64,000 nt of DNA from Phytophthora hibernalis. Its lineage: Eukaryota > Oomycota > Peronosporomycetes > Peronosporales > Peronosporaceae. The notes beneath the pieces were generated by a model. The model was not told the origin of the DNA. It saw nothing but the letters and a program-made list of their open reading frames with translations, and ran no database searches. The stretch spans positions 62,001 through 126,000 of the forward strand of contig JAAKBF010000125.1 in NCBI GenBank assembly GCA_012656075.1, in the 5' to 3' direction. This document shows, piece by piece, positions 12,626-24,423 of the stretch. A program made the position numbers and the translations under genes. The stretch's first letter is position 1, and each line of letters starts with the position of its first letter.

Positions 12626-15358
12626 ATGGCCGGGCAGTGGAAGCTGCTGCACCGCTCCGCGCTGCTGCTGGAGCGCGGCGTCGCACCCGCGGGTGTACGC
12701 CGCTATGCCGCGCCGTCCGCCTTCAAGCCGCGGACCGCGCGCGGGCCCTTTAAAGGCGGCAAACGCCAGCCACAGACGCCGCCGGAGCCGCAAGCCAAGC
12801 CGTTCAGCCGCCAGAAGCCCAAGAAGCGCCGCGGGCTCAAGGCCGAAGGCCAGGGCGAGCCAGTGTTCACCAACAAGTTCCAGAACCTGCTGAGCTTCGC
12901 GTTCGAGAACGAGCCCAAGATTCAGCCGCCAGTAGCCAAGCCCAAGAGCGCGCGCAGCGGTGACGACACGTCGCTGGACCTGTTGGACGGCATCGGATCT
13001 CGTGCTAAGAAGGACGACGGTGCAGAGCTGACATTGGCCCAGTTGGGACTTGATACGTCCGACGACACCGACATGTTCGCCAAGAGACAGCCTAAGCACC
13101 CGCGGACGAAACCCAAGAAGACCAAGCTCTTCACTGGAGACAAGGACCCAGCTACTGTACTGGCGGCTCTGGGAATCCCTTCAGACGGAGAGGAAGACCA
13201 CCGCAATGACGGTCCGCCGTCGAGTCGCATGTCCATCAAGATGAACACGAAGCGCAAGAAAGGCACGCGCAACCTGCTCAAGAACTTCCAGTTCGAGAAC
13301 AGCATCTTCGACGAGGCCTCGGACCTGTTTGGTGATGTGGACTGGGACGGCCGCAGCGACACGGAGGACCGCGAGCGTCGTCGATCTCAGCGGATTCAGC
13401 GGAAGGAGGCCAAGCGCAAACCCAAGCAAGAGCTGCCGGCGCAGGAAGTGGAGATCCCGCCGACGCTTTCGGTGAAGGATCTGGCCGAGCGGATGAGTGT
13501 CAAGACCCGCGTTGTGTTCCGCGCGTTGAAAGATCTGGGCGAGAACGGACTGAAGGAAGAGTCGGTGATCACCAGCGACATCGCCGAGCTCGTGGTGGAC
13601 TCGCTCAACATGATCCCGGTGTTGCTTCCGCCGGATTTCGTTGATTTGGAGCTGACACCTCTACCTGAGGACTGCTCAACCTTCCCTGTTCGTCCACCTA
13701 TCGTGTCAATAATGGGACACGTTGATCACGGAAAAACTACGCTACTGGACGCACTGCGCAAGTCCAAGGTGGCCGAGACCGAAGCCGGTGGCATCACGCA
13801 GCGTATCGGTGCCTTTTCGGTGGAAATGGGCAAGAAATATGGCTCACAGTCCAAGGTGACATTCATTGACACACCTGGTCACGCGGCATTTAGCAATATG
13901 CGCTCGCGCGGATCTGAGCTTACGGACCTACTCGTGCTGGTCGTAGCAGCAGATGACGGTGTGCGTCCGCAGACAGTGGAAGTAGCACGCCTGGCCATCA
14001 AGAACAACGTACCGCTCGTCGTGGCTGTCACCAAGATGGACATGCATGAGCACGACAAGAATGAGGTGACCAGCCGTCTAGGAAGCGAGCTGTTGAAACA
14101 AGGCATCGTAGTGGAGGGCATGGGTGGAGAAACTCCAATGGTGTGCGTATCGGGCAAGACTGGCGAGGGCCTTGACCAGCTGAAGGAAGTTATTGCTCTC
14201 CATGCCGAGATGCTGGACCTACGTGCCGACAGCTCGGTTGCAGGCGAGGCTATTGTGCTTGAAGCGAACGTCGCACGAGGTGTTGGTACTCAAGTGGATG
14301 CTATTGTGAAGTGGGGAACTGTTAAACAGGGTTCTTTTGTGGTTTGCGGATTGGAGTACGGAAAGGTGCGCGCATTGGTGGACCAGGCAGGCAAGCGTGT
14401 GAAGCAAATGACGCCTGGCCATCCCGTCCGTGTGGTTGGGCTAAAGGGACTCCCTGAAGGTGGAGTCGCGTTGTTGTCTGTGCGGACCGAAGACCGCGCC
14501 AAGGAGGTCGTGGCAGCACGTCAAGCCATGATTGACTGGGACCAAATGGCGAATGCCGAAGAGGAAGAAGCAGAGGCAAGTAATGATTATGAGGATGGTT
14601 ATCCGCGCCGCCGACGCCGCTTTGGTGGTGCGCGCCGCAAGTGGGAGCAGGTGGAAGTGCGAAGACGTGAGGCTGTTGAAGAGGCAAAGCGTGTGGCTGC
14701 ACTGCAACCGGGAGACGAGGGCTACATCGCTAATGTGGTTCCTATCATCGTGAAGACAGACTCAGTCGGTGTTATGTCTGCTATTGAAGAACTTATTGCA
14801 TCCCTACCGAGTGACGAGACAGCGATCAAGTGTATCATGTCCGCTGTAGGACCGGTAACGTCCTCTGATCTCGTCATGGCTGAAGCCACTGGTTCTACCA
14901 TCTACTCGTTCAATATCAAGCACCCAGCTTCCATTGACCAAGAAGCACTGCAGAAGCAAGTGGTTTTGCGTCAACATCGTGTCGTGTACAGTCTGCTGGA
15001 TGACATCAAGGAGTTGCTGCAAGACAACCTCAATGGTGTGGTGGTGCACGAAGTTATTGGGTCGGCTGAGGTGGTTCAATCCATTCCGATCTCCACTTCT
15101 GGGAGTCGCACCACCAACATCGCTGGTTGTAAGGTGACTTCTGGGTCGCTCAATATGCAGGCGAAGTACCGACTGGTGCGTTATGGCGAAACAATAATCG
15201 AAAACGTGGACATGGCGACCATGCGTCATTTCCAGCAGAAGGTGTCAGAAGTCAACAAGGGTCAGGAGTGTGGTCTCCAGCTTGCGGGTACGGACGATTT
15301 CCAGCCTGGCGACGTGCTGGAGGCGTACACCACCAAGGTGGTGAAGCCTGAAATCTAG
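12626..15358 (+). CDS. MTIF2: Mitochondrial translation initiation factor IF-2
   Basis: Intact frame. I chose the ATG at 12626 over an in-frame ATG at 12560 because it begins MAGQWKLLHRSALLLERGV, an Arg-rich, acid-free presequence typical of mitochondrial targeting. The product is about 910 residues. An IF2_N-like segment (SVKDLAERMSVKTRVVFRAL) precedes the GTPase domain with G1 GHVDHGKTT (about residue 362), G3 DTPGH (about 414) and G4 TKMD (about 467). Domains II, the C-terminal IF2 core and a final beta-barrel follow. IF-2 places initiator tRNA on the mitochondrial small ribosomal subunit. An insert of about 45 charged residues (near 14540-14690) interrupts the segment after domain II. Confidence 0.93.
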   Translation: MAGQWKLLHRSALLLERGVAPAGVRRYAAPSAFKPRTARGPFKGGKRQPQTPPEPQAKPFSRQKPKKRRGLKAEGQGEPVFTNKFQNLLSFAFENEPKIQPPVAKPKSARSGDDTSLDLLDGIGSRAKKDDGAELTLAQLGLDTSDDTDMFAKRQPKHPRTKPKKTKLFTGDKDPATVLAALGIPSDGEEDHRNDGPPSSRMSIKMNTKRKKGTRNLLKNFQFENSIFDEASDLFGDVDWDGRSDTEDRERRRSQRIQRKEAKRKPKQELPAQEVEIPPTLSVKDLAERMSVKTRVVFRALKDLGENGLKEESVITSDIAELVVDSLNMIPVLLPPDFVDLELTPLPEDCSTFPVRPPIVSIMGHVDHGKTTLLDALRKSKVAETEAGGITQRIGAFSVEMGKKYGSQSKVTFIDTPGHAAFSNMRSRGSELTDLLVLVVAADDGVRPQTVEVARLAIKNNVPLVVAVTKMDMHEHDKNEVTSRLGSELLKQGIVVEGMGGETPMVCVSGKTGEGLDQLKEVIALHAEMLDLRADSSVAGEAIVLEANVARGVGTQVDAIVKWGTVKQGSFVVCGLEYGKVRALVDQAGKRVKQMTPGHPVRVVGLKGLPEGGVALLSVRTEDRAKEVVAARQAMIDWDQMANAEEEEAEASNDYEDGYPRRRRRFGGARRKWEQVEVRRREAVEEAKRVAALQPGDEGYIANVVPIIVKTDSVGVMSAIEELIASLPSDETAIKCIMSAVGPVTSSDLVMAEATGSTIYSFNIKHPASIDQEALQKQVVLRQHRVVYSLLDDIKELLQDNLNGVVVHEVIGSAEVVQSIPISTSGSRTTNIAGCKVTSGSLNMQAKYRLVRYGETIIENVDMATMRHFQQKVSEVNKGQECGLQLAGTDDFQPGDVLEAYTTKVVKPEI

Positions 15359-15903
15359 ATTTGTCGAGGCTCTCCATCTTTGTGACTTAGATGTTAGGAC
15401 CCAGCTCACCGCCCATCCAGAAGAGCACAACATAGATGACTTGGTACACTAGCAAGACACTGAGTCTAACCCATAAAAATCACTATCGGTATGACGATAA
15501 ATGCGTTCACGGTTGCGGTGGGCAGAGAAAACGTTTCTGCAAAAGGCAACAATTGAGGCACAATCTCTTTGAACAGAGTGTTTACTATCCCTTGCACCAC
15601 CAAAATGGTCGCCGCGTGGCGCAGACTCACTCATACATCAGCCTTGAAACTCTTGCGATGTCCTATTCCGAGGCGTGCGATGTTGCTCAACGTCAGTCCT
15701 CCGCTTGAAATAGTCCAAATTGTCAAGGCCGCAAACCTCCGTGCAAGGATGATTACCGTGATCGAAACGGATGCAACTTCCCGGTGCTGCTGTAGCACAT
15801 TCGGCTCATTTGAAGTTTTGACTCCGACTTCCACGACGGCAGCTCAAACACTGCAAACTTGACCAGATCAACAAACTCCAGCATTCCACAGCGAATAAAT
15901 CCA
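15359..15903. other. Intergenic region with a doubtful minus-strand membrane-protein remnant
   Basis: No firm gene. On the minus strand, 15620-15470 reads GIVNTLFKEIVPQLLPFAET and then a very hydrophobic stretch ending in a stop, and 15834-15631 is open (SVSITVIILARRFAALTIW). An in-frame TGA separates the two pieces and no homology is recognised. It may be a decayed membrane-protein gene or chance. The right end must hold the ABC transporter promoter. Confidence 0.3.
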
Positions 15904-18900
15904 ATGGGGGAGCTGGAGAAACCGAGTGGGTCGACTCGCCCGAGGCCAGGAAGCGAACCTTCCTGAGTACACAGCAAACCCTGCTGTCCAAGAGCTGGTT
16001 GCTGAAAAAGCGTCACTGGGTGGCCATGTTGATGGAGATTTTCCTGCCGGTGCTCTTTATCCTCCTGATCACGGCACTCAAGGCGCTTTCAACGGACATT
16101 CAAGTTCCGGCGGGTTGGAGTAACACCCAGTCCAATAAGTCCTTCTCGATACTCGACAACGGATATCTCGCTCAGGAGCCAACCATGAATGGCCTTTTGT
16201 TCTACATGGGACTACGTGCGTCGTCGGAGCTGCACAACATGACAGGGGTACCCAAAAAGGCCCAACAAGAGTGCGGGTTCAGCATCGGATATGGTGGAAA
16301 TGTGAGCACGGATATTTCGTCGGCGTATTCGGTGCTTCCGTCCTGTCGGGACTACGTGACACCGTACAAGCTGGCCATTACCCCGGATAATACCTTCACG
16401 CGCAACTATTTCTTCGAAACCGTCAAGCAATGGTACCCGAGGATATTAGTGAGTGCCGACGTGAACGTGACGCTGCCCAGTTTGGAAGATAGTGTCGTGT
16501 TCTTCGATTCCGAGACGGCTTTGGAGTCTTACGTGACGGAAACTGGATACGGCAAAACCTTCGACACACCGTTTGTTTATGCTGCGTTGGTGTTTGACGA
16601 ATACCCAGCAGACGAAGAAATTGGCACGTTCCAGTCCATTGAGTACTCGGTGCGCATGAATTCGACGGTAGGGAGGCGGAGTATTCCATGGGCTGTACCA
16701 CGAACCATTGGAGATCCCCATTTGAGTCTCCCTTCCAGCGTACGATTGAGCAGATATACTACACATCTTACACGACATGTGGCTTCATGACTCTGCAAAC
16801 TCTCGTGGCGCGCTTCGTGAACTGTATGCCTAAGTGGGATTCTTCGACCAAGACCACGACCGGGGCGTGCAAACAGAAATTTTCTACTGCAGTGTCCAGC
16901 AATGCAAGCGATGCCCGCCTATTCCACGCTGTGGAGGGCGACGTGTTTCTAAATGCCGCATTCCCCACAGGAGATGGGACGTCTTGGAAGGACCAACTTT
17001 TAGCTCCTGCCCGTGAACAGCTTCTTGTTCCGCTACGCCAGGCACCACAACCATACTTCGCAACGACTGTGGCCCCGTTCGCAATTGAAAGTTTTCTCTC
17101 AGCACCATTTTACGAGCAGGTCAGCACTGTATTTCCGCTTGTCTTCGTGCTGGCATATCTCTATGCCATCTCGCGTGCTCGTGGTGCTCATCCAGGAGAA
17201 GGAGACTCGCTCACGCGAGTATCTCAAAATCCTGGGCATGTCCGAAGGCGCAATTATCCTATCGTGGTACATCACGTATTTGATCATCTTCACTCTGAGC
17301 GCCATTCTGCAAGCAATTGCTAGTTCCGCTGGACTCTTCCCGAATAGCGATCCCGGTCTGATCTTCATCTTCTTCCTGCTCTTTTCGCTTAGCGTGCTCG
17401 CGTTTGGATTCTTCATGAGCACACTTTTCTCGCGTTCACGAACTGGTTCATTTGCTGGCATGGTGCTCTTCTTTTTCATGTACTTCGTCTCCAGTGGTTT
17501 CTCGTCCACCTCTTCGATCGGCGCCAAGACTGGTGCTTGTTTATTGCCGCCTGTGGCGCTTGCGTTTGGCGTTCAGACTCTAGCTACCTCGGAATCAACT
17601 GGGGTGGGCATGAGCTTCGAGTCGTCCGGCACTATCGTCAACAACTTTAAGTTTGGTTCCACCATCGGAATGCTCTTCCTGGACATCATTCTCTACACGC
17701 TTGCAGGGCTTTACCTGGAGCGTGTTATTCCTCGCGAATACGGCACCGTCGAGAAATGGTACTTCCCACTTCAGCCAAGCTATTGGACACGAGCCTTGTG
17801 CACGAAGACAAGTAGTAGCAAGGTTAATGACGTGGCCAACAATAGAGGAAACGGAGGCCATTCAGTTCTTACCATCGAGAACCCCAACGTGGAGCTCGCC
17901 AGTGAGGAATTACGCCACCAAGAACAATCGGGTGAAGCTCTGGTGATCCGGGATATCAAGAAGGAATTTGCTGTGCCGGGGGAATCAAGTATGCTGTTCG
18001 TGGCGTGAGTCTCGCCATGTACAAAGATCAAATCACGTGTTTGTTGGGTCACAATGGCGCAGGAAAACTACGCTTATCTCCATGCTTACAGGCATGATTG
18101 CACCTTCCTCCGGTGATGCATCCTTCCGCGGGATGTCACTCGTGCATGACATGGGTGAAATTCGGCAGTCACTTGGGCTCTGCTTCCAGCACGACGTCCT
18201 CTACAGTGAACTTACCGTGCAAGAGCATTTGCTCTTTTACGGAAAAGTTAAGGGTTATCGCGGTACGGCACTCAAGGAAGAGGTTGATACCAAGATCAAG
18301 GAAGTCGGTCTCACTGAGAAGCGGCATGTCTTTGCTGGTTCTCTCTCGGGCGGTATGAAGAGAAAGCTGTCAGTGGCTATCTGTCTGCTAGGTGACAGCT
18401 CACTTGTATTCCTTGACGAACCAACGAGTGGCATGGACCCATACAGTCGTCGCAGCACCTGGGAAATTCTGCTTAACAACCGTGCCAACCGTGTCATGGT
18501 CCTCACGACCCACTTTATGGACGAAGCCGACATTTTGGGCGACCGCATTGCAATCATGGCCGAAGGCCAACTGCGATGCTGTGGTTCTTCACTCTTCTTA
18601 AAAATCGCTATGGAGCCGGATACAATTTCACATTGGTCAAGAGCAGTGACCCCGCTGCTCCGTGCAAAGAAGCTCAGCTTCAATCGCTTGTTACCTCACG
18701 CGTACCAACAGCCAAGGTGCTGAGCAATGTTGGTGCTGAAATCGCTTTTCAGCTGCCTTTGGACAGTACTACTTCGTTCCCTCTTCTTTTGAGGAGCTTG
18801 ACGAAAAAATGGGCGAGTTGGGGGTCCTTTCCTATGGTATTTCAGTCACAACGCTAGAGGAAGTCTTCATCAAAGTAGCTGAGGCCGGTGACGAAGACAA

Positions 18901-21735
18901 CCAACACACGCTCAGCAAAGATGCTGCAAGTCCCAACACTGCCTTGCCACCTGGTGGCCCATTCATTGCCAGCCAAACGGAATTTGCGATGTTTCTCGTC
19001 CATCTTTCAGCGCTATTACTCAAACGTTTCAGGATTGCGAGGCGTGATCGTCGAGTCATCATTTTCAGTGCTCTTCTTCCCGTGACACTTCTTGCCGCAG
19101 GATTTATTATCCTGAAAACAAGTTCACTTACACGGTCAGACGTGAAGCTTGCACTCAGCACCGACGGTTTTGAAGCTCCAGTACAGAGTGTACCATATTT
19201 CTGCGAGGCCGATGGCTCCCAATGGTGCTCGAAAACCATGGACTCGCTTTATACGGGTGGTGATCCGTCCCCGTTTTCAAGCGCCGAAATTTCGTCACCT
19301 CCATACTCGACTTGGCCGACCTCAGTGTTCGGCAGGGAGTACACTGAAGGAGATCTGGCTAGCTTGAGCAATCCTGAAAGCAACGAATACTGTCTGCGTT
19401 TAGGAGACAAGATCTACCAGCGTGCTTTTGGGAAGACCGATGGTGACACGACAAAAGTCACGCAAACCCCTGTAAAGGGGCAGTACGGTGGCTATCTGGT
19501 ACACGCTTCTGAGTCGGAGCGCATGTTTGGCTATCACCTCTTTGTGAACACAACCACAGCACACGGCGCTGTGATCTTCAAGGCGTTGATGGATCAAGCC
19601 CTTTATCGTTTCATGGCTGGTGGTGCATCTGCATCCACAAACGTGACGCTCAAGGCAAACACGTACCCGCTACCGATGACAGCAGCGACACAGGCGTTGT
19701 TCGGGTCATTCCTGGCATTCACTGCCTGCATTTTCATCGTTATCGCCTTCGCTTTCTTCCCGGCTTCAATCGTGGGATTCCTCGTGAAAGAAAAACAGTC
19801 CGAACACAACTCCAAGCACCAGCAACTCGTGTCAGGCGTGAGTCTGCCAGCATTCTGGCTGGCAAACTACTTGTGGGATATGTTCACCTACGTTATCCCG
19901 TTCATTGCGGCAATTGTGCTCATCCAGATCTTCGACATTGCGGCTTTCACGGGCAACGACTGCGTAAGCTGCACCAGCGAGACGTTCCCGGCTATTGTGC
20001 TGCTCTTCTTTCTCTTTGGAATGGCGATTTGTCCGTTTACCTACTGTCTCTCGTACTTCTTCAAGGAGCACGCCTCCGCACAAACGTACACTATCATGGT
20101 TAACTTTTTGCTGGGAGTTGTGCTGCTGGTCGTTTCCTTCATGTTGGATGTTATCAACACGAGTAGCGCTGATGCCAACGAAGTGCTCAAGTTCTTCTGG
20201 CGGCTCAGCCCGCTTTACAATCTGGGCAATGCACTACTCAACCAATGCACCACTGAAATTGGTGCTGCCTTTGGACGAACGTCGGGAACTATTAGTCCTT
20301 TCACAATGGACGTCATGGGCTGGGAACTGCTGTACTTGGCACTGGATTCCGTTTTCTTCTTCACGGTTGCTGTTGGCATTGACTTTTTGCTGAGTTTCCC
20401 AAAGATCAAGGCTGCGCTTTTCACGGACCCCGTTCTACAGGACCCGCCATACGAGGATGATGAAGATGTCGCCCGTGAAGCTGAACGAGTACGCAGTGGT
20501 GGGGCTGACGGGGATGCTGTCAAACTTCTTGGCATTCGCAAAGTGTACAATGGCAACAAAGTTGCCGTCCGAAACTTGTCATTTGGCCTGCCCAAGGGGA
20601 GTGCTTCGGCTACTTGGGCATCAACGGCGCAGGAAAAACGACGACCATGAAAATGATGACCGGTGACATTCTTCCAACTTCGGGCACCAGTACGCTTGGT
20701 GGTTTTGACATTCTGAGCGAGCAACTGGATGTACGCCGTCTCATCGGCTACTGCCCGCAGTTCGACGCACTGTTCGAGCTGATGACTGTACGAGAACACT
20801 TGGAGCTCTTTGCTCGCATCAAGGGTGTAGCAAGTGCCGACCTGAACAATGTGGTCAAGACACTCGTGCACCAGATGAACCTGGACGACTTCGAAAACAA
20901 ACTGGCTGGCACGCTTAGTGGCGGTAACAAACGCAAACTCTCCGTTGCCATTGCGCTCATCGGGTCGCCGCCAATTGTCTTCCTGGATGAGCCCTCCACG
21001 GGCATGGACCCGGTGTCTCGCCGCTTCATGTGGAATGTCATCGCCGCTATCTCCACGCAACGCAAGGAATCAACGATCATCCTCACCACGCACAGCATGG
21101 AGGAGTGCGAGGCTCTGTGCACACGTGTGGGTATCATGGTTGGAGGGCGTCTGCGTTGCCTTGGTAGTGTACAGCACTTGAAGCACCGTTTTGGAGACGG
21201 CCTCATGCTCGAGCTGAAGCTTGTGGGCACGCCCATGCACGACATTGGCGCACGCGTGGCTGCCGTGTTTGGAGGTAGCACCTCGCCGACTACATTTCCT
21301 CGTGCCGAGCTGCGAGCCAAATGCGAGGCACTGGGTGACGCGTCTTGGGCCGACAAGATAGTGATGAGTCATGCCACAGGTTACGCGTTGGCGACAGCAC
21401 TTGATCGAGACGGCACCATGCGGCTTGGCATGCTCTGTGCATGGTGGGCTGCAGAGGAACGCTTCCTGGCATTGGATGCATTCCTCCGTGAGAACTTCGC
21501 AGTTGGTGGCACCACTGGAGTGCAGCTGCTGGAACGCCAAAACGATCTTTGCCGCTACAAACTTACCGGCCAGGTGCCGCGCCTGGCAAGCGTGTTTCGA
21601 CGCGTTGAGGGCGGGAAACAACAGCTCGGTATCCGCGAGTACGCAGTCTCGCAGACCACGCTTGAGCAGATCTTCAACAACTTCGCGAGTCAGCAGAGCG
21701 AGGAGAAGGGCGTAGCGCGCGGCATCGGTGGCTAG
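15904..21735 (+). CDS. Full-length ABC transporter, ABCA subfamily
   Basis: One long gene, apparently without introns, about 1,945 residues: (TM domain, nucleotide-binding domain) twice. A first membrane segment (MEIFLPVLFILLITALK) precedes a large extracytoplasmic loop and TM cluster (17100-17740). NBD1 at about 17950-18600 has Walker A GHNGAGK, signature LSGGMKRKLS and Walker B LVFLDEPTSGMDP. The second TM domain is 18950-20420. NBD2 at about 20520-21200 has Walker A INGAGKTTT, LSGGNKRKLS and IVFLDEPSTGMDP, with a C-terminal tail. ABCA proteins move lipids or sterols across membranes; the substrate here is unknown. Frame breaks lie in runs at 15906-15910, about 16666, 17978-17982, 18064-18067, 18600-18604, about 18780 and 20596-20599, each one base short. 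One near 17185 needs two bases. Both NBDs look catalytically complete once read across these. Confidence 0.9.
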
Positions 21736-21904
21736 ACGAGGATTTCATGCAAAACAATTCATACACGTGATCAATTCCCATTCCATCAGTTAGTTGACAA
21801 AGCAAAATGCATTGATGCGCGAGTTCAGGTGAACGCTTATCTTGTTCATCGAGAAGGAGCTTGAACATGAAGCACGTCTCCTTCCTTGTCTATGGCAGGG
21901 GTAT

Positions 21905-23250
21905 TTACAGGTTTGCAGGCATCACGCAGTTGCCGTACAGGGCCTCGTACGTCTCGCGCTCGCGACTGTCAATGGATTAAAAGATAACAAATGTATACAC
22001 GTTGTCAGTCACCAACATTGACCCGTTCAAACAATCGTATACGTACATGAGCGAGTCGCTGCCATCCGCACGCAGAAGTACCTCAGGGGCACGGAGTTTA
22101 CCGTTGTACTGGAATCCCATCGAGTGCGAGTGCGCGCCCGTGTCGTGGATGACGAACAGGTCGCCCACCTGTGCCTTGGGCAGCGGCCGGTCTTTGGCAA
22201 ACCAGTCGTTGTTCTCGCAGAGCGTGCCCACCACGTGCGCCGGGATCACTTCCTCGTTCTCGCGCGGGGGATCGAGATCTCGTGGTACGCGCCGTACATG
22301 CCTGGACGCATGAGGTGCGCCATGCAGGCGTCGACGCCGTAGTATCGTCCGTACGTCTCCTTAATGGCCTCGCAGCGAGTCACCAGCCAGCCGAACGGGC
22401 CCGTCATGAAGCGGCCGTTCTCCATGCAGAGACGCGGGAGTGTCTCCAGGCCGTGCAGCTGCATGGCTTCATCGAACACTTCATGCAGCATCTTGGCAAT
22501 AGCCTCCACGTTCACCGACTCCTGGTCGTTGCGGTACGGGATGCCCAGTCCGCCGCCAATGTTCATGAACTCGAACTCGATGCCGAGCTCCTTCTTGAGC
22601 TGCACGATGGTGCTGAAGAGCACAGTGACGGTCTCGCGCCAGTAGTCCTGGTTCATGACGCACGAGCCCGTCATCATGTGGATGCCGAAGCGCGTGGCGC
22701 CCGCCTGCTGCGCCTTGCGGTAGGCCTCGACGATCTGGAAGGGAGGGACACCGAACTTGGCGTCAGGTCCGCCCAGCACGTTGGACTTGGTCTCCGAGTC
22801 GGTGCGGCCGACGCCCGGGTTGAGACGGAAGCTCATGAGCTCCGGACACTTGCCACGCGCAGCCACGAGGCTGTCCACGAGCGACACGTCGTCCAGGTTC
22901 ATGATGACGCCCTGGTCGAAGGCCGTGGCCAGGTCCTTCTGCGCCGTGAAGTTGGACGTGAAGATGACTTGGTCTGCAGCTATTCCCAGCTCCTTGCAGC
23001 TGTGCAGCTCAGCCGACGAGCTGCAGTCCATGCCGCATCCCTCCTGGTGCAGCAGCTTGAGGATGGCTGGGTTGGGCAGCGCCTTGACGGCGTAGAACTG
23101 CTGGAAGTCCGGGAAGTGCGCGCGGAAGGCGGCGAGCAGGCGGCGCGCGTTGGCACGGATCAGCTGCTCGTCGTAGATCTGCAGCGGCGTCCCGTAGGTG
23201 GCGGTGAGCGCGTCCAGGCGCTCAACGGACGTGGGCAGCGGCAACGGCAT
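21905..23250 (-). CDS. lysA: Diaminopimelate decarboxylase
   Basis: Minus-strand gene of about 420 residues: exon 1 is 23250-22047, an 81-nt intron is 22046-21966 (GTACGT...TTGACAG), exon 2 is 21965-21905. Splicing restores the C-terminus SLIRERETYEALYGN. It is a PLP-dependent fold III (alanine racemase-like) decarboxylase: the PLP lysine lies in FYAVKALPNP (about residue 55), the phosphate-binding glycine loop is NIGGGLGIPY, and the ENGRFMTGPFGW and DACMAHLMRPGMYGAYH segments match DAP decarboxylases better than ornithine decarboxylases. It converts meso-diaminopimelate to lysine, the last step of the DAP pathway, which oomycetes use. One base is missing from the G run at 22264-22268. It is convergent with the ABC transporter (about 170 bp gap). 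Confidence 0.87.
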
Positions 23251-23484
23251 GTTGACTTTAGTGGGATTGTTGAGGTGTGACGTCCACGCATTTTTGACAA
23301 GATGGCTACAGACTCTTCCAATCAGAGCAAGGGATGAGGACTGGTACAGCGAGGGGAGTTGTGGTACATATTATTATATATCTGACAGGTATTATACTAT
23401 AATAAACGATGTTTTGTTAAAAATGTGAAGTCTTAACCCTATAGCGTTTCATTTTGACTTGTTTTCACTCCCATACAAAAATCT

Positions 23485-23578
23485 AAAACATGCATAAATG
23501 CTTGATTTCCGCAGACTGAACTATCGGATTTGACGGGTTGGGGTCTCGGGTGTTTACTAAAACATGCATAAATGCTTG
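23485..23578. repeat. Subterminal repeat pair of the PiggyBac-like element
   Basis: The 20-mer AAAACATGCATAAATGCTTG occurs at 23485-23504 and again at 23559-23578. Related inverted cores (GGCATTTATTGA near 23622, CAATAAATGACG near 23663) lie just inside. Arrays of short subterminal repeats near a DNA-transposon end commonly serve as transposase binding sites. Confidence 0.7.
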
Positions 23579-23800
23579 GTTTAACAGCATTCCCCGCATA
23601 TCAAGTTGATTGGTCAAAATAGGCATTTATTGAGGAGATGGCTGGAAAAATCGCTCGTTCCAGCAATAAATGACGAGCAATTTTCACGTCAGCAGCAGAC
23701 ACGTAATTACGCGTTTTTACGTGCGTCCGTTCAGCTACCGGTTCTCACAACAGAAAAAGAAAGATGGCGTTCGTAGCCGACAGTTTGGCTAGCCAGCGTG

Positions 23801-24145
23801 GAGACCTGCACTGTGTCGGGCTGATGAAGGTGGCTACTAGCTACGTGCTGTGGTGTGGGTTCGAGTCTTGCTTGGCAAGCGACTTTTGTTTGCGTGTTTA
23901 GCGAATATGACACGGTAAGCAGAGGATTTTGCTGCTATGGTGGTTTCATGCTGACATCGTTTGCGTTTGTATTGCTTAGTGGCGCGGCAGAAGAGCGACG
24001 AAGCTGGCCGGGAGGAGAACGCCAACGCGGACGTGGCGCGAAGCTGACAAGGTCAGGGGGCGTCGGCGAGGAGACCTGCACTGTGGCGAGCTGGTGAAGG
24101 TGGCTGCTAGCTACGTACTGTGGTGTGGGTTCGAGTCTTGCTTGG
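23801..24145. repeat. 75-bp direct duplication (23801-23875 and 24071-24145)
   Basis: Two copies of a 75-bp segment starting GAGACCTGCACTGTG, offset by exactly 270 bp and differing at about five positions. Each holds GGGTTCGAGTCTTGC, which resembles a pol III B box or tRNA T-arm, but I cannot fold a tRNA around it. A 20-mer between the copies (23984-24003) recurs at 24468-24487 in the chromodomain reading frame, so the leader of the element appears partly self-duplicated. Confidence 0.75.
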
Positions 24146-24423
24146 TCGACTGGGTTTGTTGTAGATGCCGTAGTAGCTGAGTTAATTCTGTCAAAATGTA
24201 AGTTGGGATGTTTGGGTGTGTAGTATTTGAACTAAGAGTGCGTGACTTGCATTACCTTCATATAAAGGTCGGCATCGTATGCAATCGGCAGACATTATGC
24301 GCTGGGGCAAATTACTTGGTATGGCTATGCAACCTTCCTATACTCATCTGAAAACTTTTGCCCCGCCCCATCCTTAACATGTGAGGCAGTGGTTCATACT
24401 TCGCATTTGGGCAAGCGGCAACG

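Noticed and set aside
22171..23280. 369-codon plus-strand frame
   Set aside because: Antisense to DAP decarboxylase, made of complementary GC-rich codons; no domain.
23840..23875. tRNA gene suggested by GGTTCGAGTC
   Set aside because: No matching acceptor stem, A box or cloverleaf can be formed around it.
24180..24420. CRISPR-like or other array near the duplicated segment
   Set aside because: Only two copies with 270-bp spacing; eukaryotic context; no array structure.
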